From the NCBI GenBank assembly GCA_002407865.1, contig DHPI01000086.1, positions 97,679 through 107,406 on the forward strand: DNA of 9,728 nucleotides, in the 5' to 3' direction. The notes below the pieces were generated by a model. It worked only from the letters and a program-made list of their open reading frames with translations, had not been told where the DNA came from and did no database searches. The position numbers were made by a program, and so were the translations under genes. The stretch comes from Spirochaetia bacterium UBA5368. Lineage in GTDB: Bacteria > Spirochaetota > UBA4802 > UBA5368. Shown one piece after another: positions 5,466 to 9,728 of the stretch; within the stretch, counting starts at the first letter, position 1; every line of letters begins with the position of its first letter.

Positions 5466-8400
5466 TCAGCAGTTGCGCGCCGAGAATCGCACGGCGTCCT
5501 CGCCCACAATCTGCGTCAGTTGCGCGATGCATGTCTCGGTCGGCGATATGTTGAACGATTGGTGCGCGCGAACGATCTGCTCACTCCCCCGGCTCTCAAT
5601 AATATGAAAAAATACCGGGCACGCGCCGCTGTTGTCCGTGATCACGTTTTTAATGCTGAACAGTATTTCATCGTCCATGCCGACCGTGTCGATGCGGATG
5701 TGAATTGACGTAATGGCGTCGCGGCGTATGTCGCGGAGCGATTTGATCTCGTTCACGATGATCTTTCGCGGTTTTTCGTCTTCGAATTCCACGCTGCCGC
5801 GCACCATGACGGGCGCGTCATCGCTTAGAAGTTTTTCGCATCTGGAAAATATGTCGGGAAAGAAGAGCGCCTCGATGCTGCCGTCCATATCCTCGATGAC
5901 TCCCATCGCGAACCGTTTTCCGTTTTTCGATGTGCGCACGCGGAGATTGCTGACGATGCCCACAATCGAGTAGTCGCCGTTGCCCTTCTGGTTTCCGAGT
6001 TCGCCGATTGATGTGCACGAAAACGCCTTGATTTCCTTCTCGTATTTCGCGAGGGGGTGGCCCGACATGTACAGGCCGAGCACCTCTTTCTCGAAAAAGA
6101 GTTTTTCGTTGGTATGCCACGGTTGCACCGGCGGGAACTCTATGGGGGCGCCCGCGCCGCCTGACGGGCCGCTGTCGAACAGGTTGCCCTGTCCTGACGC
6201 TTTATCTTCCTGCAGCCGGCGTGCGGTATCGATCAGGATGTCCGAACAGAGGGATATCTGCGCCCTGTTGTCGTGGATTGTGTCGAACGCGCCGGCCTTC
6301 GCCAGCGACTCGATGACACCCTTATTGACGGTGAGGATGTCCACATTTTCCAGAAAATCCCTGAGTGAAGCGAACGCGCCGGCTTCTCTGCGCGCCTGCA
6401 CAATCGATTCGATCGCTTTTTCGCCGAGTCCCTTTATCGCCTTCAGGCCGAAGCGTATGCTGCCGTCCTCAATGGTGAAATCCAATTCGCTGTGGTTGAT
6501 ATCGGGCGGAAGCACCTGGATGCCGCCCGCTTTGCAGTCGTTCACGTATTTTACCACGTCGTCGGTGTTGTCCGGCTGCGCCGATAGCAGTGACGCCATG
6601 TACGCGAGCGGATAGTGGGCCTTGAGATAGGCCGTCTGGTACGATACGAGCGCATATGCCGCAGAATGTGATTTGTTGAACCCGTACTCGCCGAATTCCC
6701 GTATAATGCCGTACATGTTTTTTGAGACGGTGGCGTCGATCTTCTTTTCCTTCGCGCCCCTGAGAAATTTTTCCTCCATCTGGTCGATGATCTCGACCTT
6801 CTTTTTTCCCATGGCCTTGCGAAGCTTGTCGGCCTCGGGCAGGGTAAAGCCTCCCATTACCTGTGAAATGAGCATTACCTGTTCCTGGTACACGATGACG
6901 CCGAGGGTGTCTTTCAATACCGGCTCAAGCGAAGGGTGAAGGTACTTTACCTTTTTCGGATTCCTCTTGCGAGTGATAAAATCGTCCACCATCCCCGAGT
7001 TGAGCGGGCCCGGCCTGTACAGCGCGTTGATTGCGATGATGTCCTCGAACTCGGTGGGGCCGAGCTTGCGCAGAATGTTCTGCATACCGGCGCTTTCAAG
7101 CTGGAACACGCCCTTCGTATTCGACTTTTGCAGCAGCGAGAATGTCTCGGCGTCGTCGAGCGGAATTGCGGAAATGTCGAGTTTTTCGCCGGTTGTTTTC
7201 TCGATCAGCTTAAGGCATTTATCGATGATCGTGAGGTTTTTCAGGCCGAGAAAGTCCATCTTTACCAGTCCGGCGGCTTCCAGGCTTATCTTGTCGTACT
7301 GTGACGAGATGCTGCCGTCTTTCGTGTCTCTGTACAGCGGCACGTACTCGGTAAGGGGCTCGCGCGAAATTACCACGCCGGCGGCGTGTTTTCCCGCCGA
7401 GCGGACCAGCCCCTCCAGGACAAGGGAAATGTCGATCAGGCTTTTGCCGCGCCCCGCGTCGGCGGCGAGCTTTTTCAATTCTGCGGAATTGTTCAGGGCT
7501 TCAGTCAGCGAATCCTCCATAATGAGCTTGCTGATGTCGTTTGCCTCCGCGAACGGGATGTTCAGCACGCGCGCCACGTCCTTAATGACGGCCCGCGACT
7601 TCATCCTGTTGTAGGTGATTATCTGGCTGACACGGTCTTCGCCGTATTTCTGTTTTACGTAATCGATTACTTCTTCGCGGCGTTCGGCGCAGAAGTCGAT
7701 GTCCATGTCGGGCATCTCATTACGGTCGGGGTTGAGAAAGCGCTCGAAGAGGAGGTTGTATTTCAGCGGGTCGAGGCTGGTGATGCCCAGGCAGTACGAC
7801 ACGATTGATCCCGCGGCGGAGCCTCGTCCGGGGCCCACGGGGATTTTTTTGCTTTTCGCGTAATTGATGAAATCCCACACAATGAGAAAGTAGCCCGAGA
7901 ATTTCATCTTTGTGATCACCGAAAGCTCGTACTCGATGCGCTGCAGGACGTCCGTGGGTATGGAGCCGCCGTAGCGCAGTGCGGCGCCGTCGAAGACGAG
8001 TTTTTTCAAGTACGAATCGAGGGTGTAACCCTCGGGCACCGTAAAATTCGGGAGAATCGGATTATAGAGTTCGATTTCAACGTCCGTCATTTCGCAGATT
8101 TTGCGCGTATTGTACAGTGCGTCAGGATAATCCCCGAAAAGCTTGAACATTTCCTCGCCGCTTTTGAGATAAAACTGGTCCGATGAGAAGCGCATGCGGT
8201 TCTCGTCGTCGAGGGTTTTTCCGGTCTGGATGCACAGCAGTACCTCGTGCGGATAGGCGTCCTCCTTATTGAGGTAATGGCAGTCGTTTGTCGCGATAAG
8301 TGGGATGTTCAGCCTTTCCGAAATCGCGACAAGCTCCCTGTTCGCGATTTTTTGTTCGGGGAGGCCGTGGTCTTGCAGTTCGAGATAAAAGTTGTCTCTG

Positions 8401-8903
8401 CCGAAAAGCTCGTTCATCTTTCCCGCAGTCTCCTCGGCCTCCTTCAGCTTTCCCTGCAGAATGAGCGTGGGGATCTCACCGCCGATGCATGCTGTCGAGC
8501 AGATGAGCCCGCCGCAGTGCTTCTGGAGCGTTTCATAGTCGATGCGCGGTTTGTAGTAAAACCCTTCAATGTATCCGATAGAGGAAAGCTTAAGCAGGTT
8601 TTTGTATCCCTCGGTGTTTCTCGCGAGCAAAATCAGGTGGTACGACGAATCCCTGCCATTTGCCCGCGAGTCCCTGTCGAAGCGCGAACCGGGCGCAATA
8701 TAAAATTCCTGGCCCAGCACCGGCGTGATGCCCTTCTTTTTCGCTTTCTGATAAAACTCGAGAGCTCCAAACATGTTGCCGTGGTCGGTCAATGCCACGC
8801 CCGGCATGCCAAGCCGCTTTGCCGTATCGATAAGCCTGTCTATGGTTATTGCGCCGTCGAGGATCGAATAGTTAGAATGATTGTGCAGGTGTACAAAATC
8901 CAT
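5466..8903 (-). CDS. dnaE: DNA polymerase III alpha subunit, replicative polymerase
   Basis: A complete 1145-residue DnaE, the catalytic subunit of the chromosomal replicase (E. coli: 1160). The N-terminal PHP domain (about 1-275) shows FVHLHNHSNYSILDG, TDHGN, QEFY, STACIGG and NDCHYL. The polymerase core has PVGPGRGSAAGSIVSYCLG (355-373). The catalytic aspartates are Asp401 and Asp403 in PDMDIDF and Asp550 in MDFLGLKNLT, matching E. coli Asp401, Asp403 and Asp555. A helix-hairpin-helix lies at about 818-838 (FGLKAIKGLGEKAIESI). QGNLF (905-909) fits the internal sliding-clamp binding motif. An OB fold follows at about 975-1050, and the last ~95 residues correspond to the tau-binding region and look diverged. 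The ATG at 8903 has only a weak GGAAC-type ribosome binding site. The gene is divergent from gdhA and its stop is 7 bp from the stop of the gene at 4382. Confidence 0.98.
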   Translation of the reverse strand: MDFVHLHNHSNYSILDGAITIDRLIDTAKRLGMPGVALTDHGNMFGALEFYQKAKKKGITPVLGQEFYIAPGSRFDRDSRANGRDSSYHLILLARNTEGYKNLLKLSSIGYIEGFYYKPRIDYETLQKHCGGLICSTACIGGEIPTLILQGKLKEAEETAGKMNELFGRDNFYLELQDHGLPEQKIANRELVAISERLNIPLIATNDCHYLNKEDAYPHEVLLCIQTGKTLDDENRMRFSSDQFYLKSGEEMFKLFGDYPDALYNTRKICEMTDVEIELYNPILPNFTVPEGYTLDSYLKKLVFDGAALRYGGSIPTDVLQRIEYELSVITKMKFSGYFLIVWDFINYAKSKKIPVGPGRGSAAGSIVSYCLGITSLDPLKYNLLFERFLNPDRNEMPDMDIDFCAERREEVIDYVKQKYGEDRVSQIITYNRMKSRAVIKDVARVLNIPFAEANDISKLIMEDSLTEALNNSAELKKLAADAGRGKSLIDISLVLEGLVRSAGKHAAGVVISREPLTEYVPLYRDTKDGSISSQYDKISLEAAGLVKMDFLGLKNLTIIDKCLKLIEKTTGEKLDISAIPLDDAETFSLLQKSNTKGVFQLESAGMQNILRKLGPTEFEDIIAINALYRPGPLNSGMVDDFITRKRNPKKVKYLHPSLEPVLKDTLGVIVYQEQVMLISQVMGGFTLPEADKLRKAMGKKKVEIIDQMEEKFLRGAKEKKIDATVSKNMYGIIREFGEYGFNKSHSAAYALVSYQTAYLKAHYPLAYMASLLSAQPDNTDDVVKYVNDCKAGGIQVLPPDINHSELDFTIEDGSIRFGLKAIKGLGEKAIESIVQARREAGAFASLRDFLENVDILTVNKGVIESLAKAGAFDTIHDNRAQISLCSDILIDTARRLQEDKASGQGNLFDSGPSGGAGAPIEFPPVQPWHTNEKLFFEKEVLGLYMSGHPLAKYEKEIKAFSCTSIGELGNQKGNGDYSIVGIVSNLRVRTSKNGKRFAMGVIEDMDGSIEALFFPDIFSRCEKLLSDDAPVMVRGSVEFEDEKPRKIIVNEIKSLRDIRRDAITSIHIRIDTVGMDDEILFSIKNVITDNSGACPVFFHIIESRGSEQIVRAHQSFNISPTETCIAQLTQIVGEDAVRFSARNC

Positions 8904-9028
8904 TTGTGCCGTTCCATTATGCGTATTGACGTTTTCGCCGCTTTTGTTTCGAATGGGATGGTGCGGGAATCCTGAGCATACGGTATCCGGCGGCGGGACG
9001 TAATATCAAGAAAAAATTATAAAAAACG

Positions 9029-9135
9029 CCGGCTAAAAGGTATAATAATTACATATTTTTATTATTTTTTGTTGACTTCATATAATTCATTTAAGTGTAT
9101 CGTTTTTAGCAATAAGAATTAAATATTTTAGCCGG
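9029..9135. repeat. 10-bp inverted repeat flanking the AT-rich core
   Basis: CCGGCTAAAA (9029-9038) and TTTTAGCCGG (9126-9135) are perfect inverted copies separated by 87 bp of AT-rich sequence. The TTTTAGC part occurs a third time at 9104-9110, in direct orientation to the right-hand copy and 22 bp before it, which is about two helical turns. Such spacing is common for binding sites of a transcription factor that acts on one face of the helix. Confidence 0.6.
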
Positions 9136-9201
9136 GCTAACTCATTCCGCGCATCGGGGTGCATGTTTTGTTGCGCTGGTGCGTGTGTGGCGCGGCAGAC
9201 C

Positions 9202-9208
9202 AGGGAGA
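9202..9208 (+). promoter_or_regulatory. Ribosome binding site of gdhA
   Basis: AGGGAGA lies 8 nt before the ATG at 9217. It decides the start of the dehydrogenase gene. Confidence 0.7.
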
Positions 9209-9216
9209 TACAGTAT

Positions 9217-9728
9217 ATGGAATCCAAATCGTACAATCCGTTCAATGTCGCCCAGTCGCAGTTCGACAGGGTGGCATCTATTCTCGAGCTCGAGGAGGGC
9301 GTGAGGGACTTTCTGCGCGAACCCATGCGAGAATACCAGTTTATCATACCGGTGCGCATGGACGACGGCAGCGTCAAGGTGTTCAAGGGCTTTCGCGTAC
9401 AGCACAATGATGCCCGCGGTCCGGCGAAGGGGGGTATCCGTTTTCATCCCCATGAAACCGCCGACACAGTGCGCGCTCTGGCGATGTGGATGACATGGAA
9501 GTGTTCGGTGGTCGATATCCCCCTGGGCGGCGGCAAGGGAGGCGTCATTTGCGATCCGCACCATCTGAGCGCCCGAGAGCAGGAGCAGATATGCAGGGGA
9601 TGGGTTCGCCAGATAGCGAAGAATCTCGGGCCGCTGCTCGATGTGCCCGCTCCCGATGTTATGACCAATTCGCAGCACATGCTGTGGATGCTCGACGAAT
9701 TTGAATCGATTCATGGCGGGCGGTTCCC
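9217..9728 (+). CDS. gdhA: Glu/Leu/Phe/Val-type dehydrogenase, N-terminal part (partial)
   Basis: The frame is open from the ATG at 9217 to the window edge, giving 170 residues of an amino-acid dehydrogenase, most likely glutamate dehydrogenase. That enzyme interconverts glutamate with 2-oxoglutarate and ammonia using NAD(P). The substrate-domain motifs are complete: GPAKGGIRFHP (68-78), MTWKCSVVDIPLGGGKGGV (92-110) and DVPAPDVMTN (142-151). Lys71, Lys95, Lys107 and Asp147 have the same mutual spacing as Lys89, Lys113, Lys125 and Asp165 of Clostridium symbiosum GDH, so the catalytic set is intact. Met149 replaces the common Gly in the PAPDV-T motif, a variation I would expect in some family members. 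The nucleotide-binding domain lies beyond the window, so NAD versus NADP use cannot be judged, and a leucine or other substrate is not fully excluded. Confidence 0.93.
   Translation, partial: MESKSYNPFNVAQSQFDRVASILELEEGVRDFLREPMREYQFIIPVRMDDGSVKVFKGFRVQHNDARGPAKGGIRFHPHETADTVRALAMWMTWKCSVVDIPLGGGKGGVICDPHHLSAREQEQICRGWVRQIAKNLGPLLDVPAPDVMTNSQHMLWMLDEFESIHGGRF

Larger units (their letters stand above)
8904..9216. promoter_or_regulatory. Divergent dnaE/gdhA control region, AT-rich core
   Basis: This 313-bp stretch holds no convincing gene. Its core (about 9010-9130) is far richer in A and T than the rest of the window. Plus-strand promoter-like words are TATAAT at 9041-9046, TTGACT at 9072-9077 and TATAAT at 9081-9086, but none has a good partner at the ideal distance. 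On the minus strand, TTGATA (9004-9009) with TACCGT 18 bp further is a weak candidate for dnaE. The region also carries the repeats listed separately. The gdhA leader from about 9133 is GC-rich again and shows no strong hairpin. Confidence 0.55.

Noticed and set aside
5980..6615. Plus-strand open frames opposite dnaE (also 6967-7614 and 8247-8975)
   Set aside because: They are antisense to an intact DNA polymerase, rich in Ser, Pro or Val as expected of mirror frames, and have no family features.
9142..9714. Minus-strand open frame over the gdhA start
   Set aside because: The plus strand carries the full glutamate dehydrogenase substrate-domain motifs, so the opposite frame is a shadow.

Overview
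The window is about 9.7 kb of moderately GC-rich bacterial chromosome, densely packed with housekeeping-type genes on both strands. I see no phage, transposon, CRISPR, tRNA or rRNA sequence. The organism is a bacterium that uses a DnaE-type replicative polymerase and makes lipoproteins. The lipoprotein signal (F-F-A-C), the Cys-rich SlyD tail and the general gene style would suit an environmental spirochaete or a deep-branching Gram-negative, but this is a weak inference and no gene here fixes the taxonomy.

Left part (1-1821). The 3' end of a protein with beta-propeller-like repeats (1-290, +) is followed by a cytoplasmic TPR-repeat protein (419-1261, +). Facing it is a SlyD-like FKBP prolyl isomerase (1324-1821, -) with a six-cysteine Gly-rich tail. 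The two converge on a GC hairpin at 1279-1297. A possible promoter and a structured leader for slyD lie at 1895-2006.

Middle part (2014-5458). Three minus-strand genes form a probable operon, read from right to left: a zinc-ribbon SAM-dependent methyltransferase, panC (pantoate-beta-alanine ligase, vitamin B5/CoA synthesis) and a small lipoprotein whose start overlaps the end of panC by 13 bp. Divergent from it is an unrecognised 358-residue protein (4382-5458, +). Its N-terminal half has a receiver-like layout and its C-terminus resembles a STAS domain, so a signalling role is possible but unproven.

Right part (5466-9728). A full-length dnaE (DNA polymerase III alpha, 1145 aa, -) ends only 7 bp from the stop of the unknown gene. 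Upstream of dnaE is a 313-bp AT-rich divergent control region, then the first 170 codons of a glutamate-type dehydrogenase (gdhA, +), cut by the window edge. The control region carries a perfect 10-bp inverted repeat and three copies of a TTTTAGC element, two of them exactly 22 bp apart.

The genes do not form one obvious pathway. They cover replication, CoA biosynthesis, nitrogen/carbon metabolism and protein folding, with a few unknowns. I found no convincing new multi-gene system. The best leads are the unknown protein at 4382-5458, the repeated elements between dnaE and gdhA, and the Cys-rich SlyD tail.
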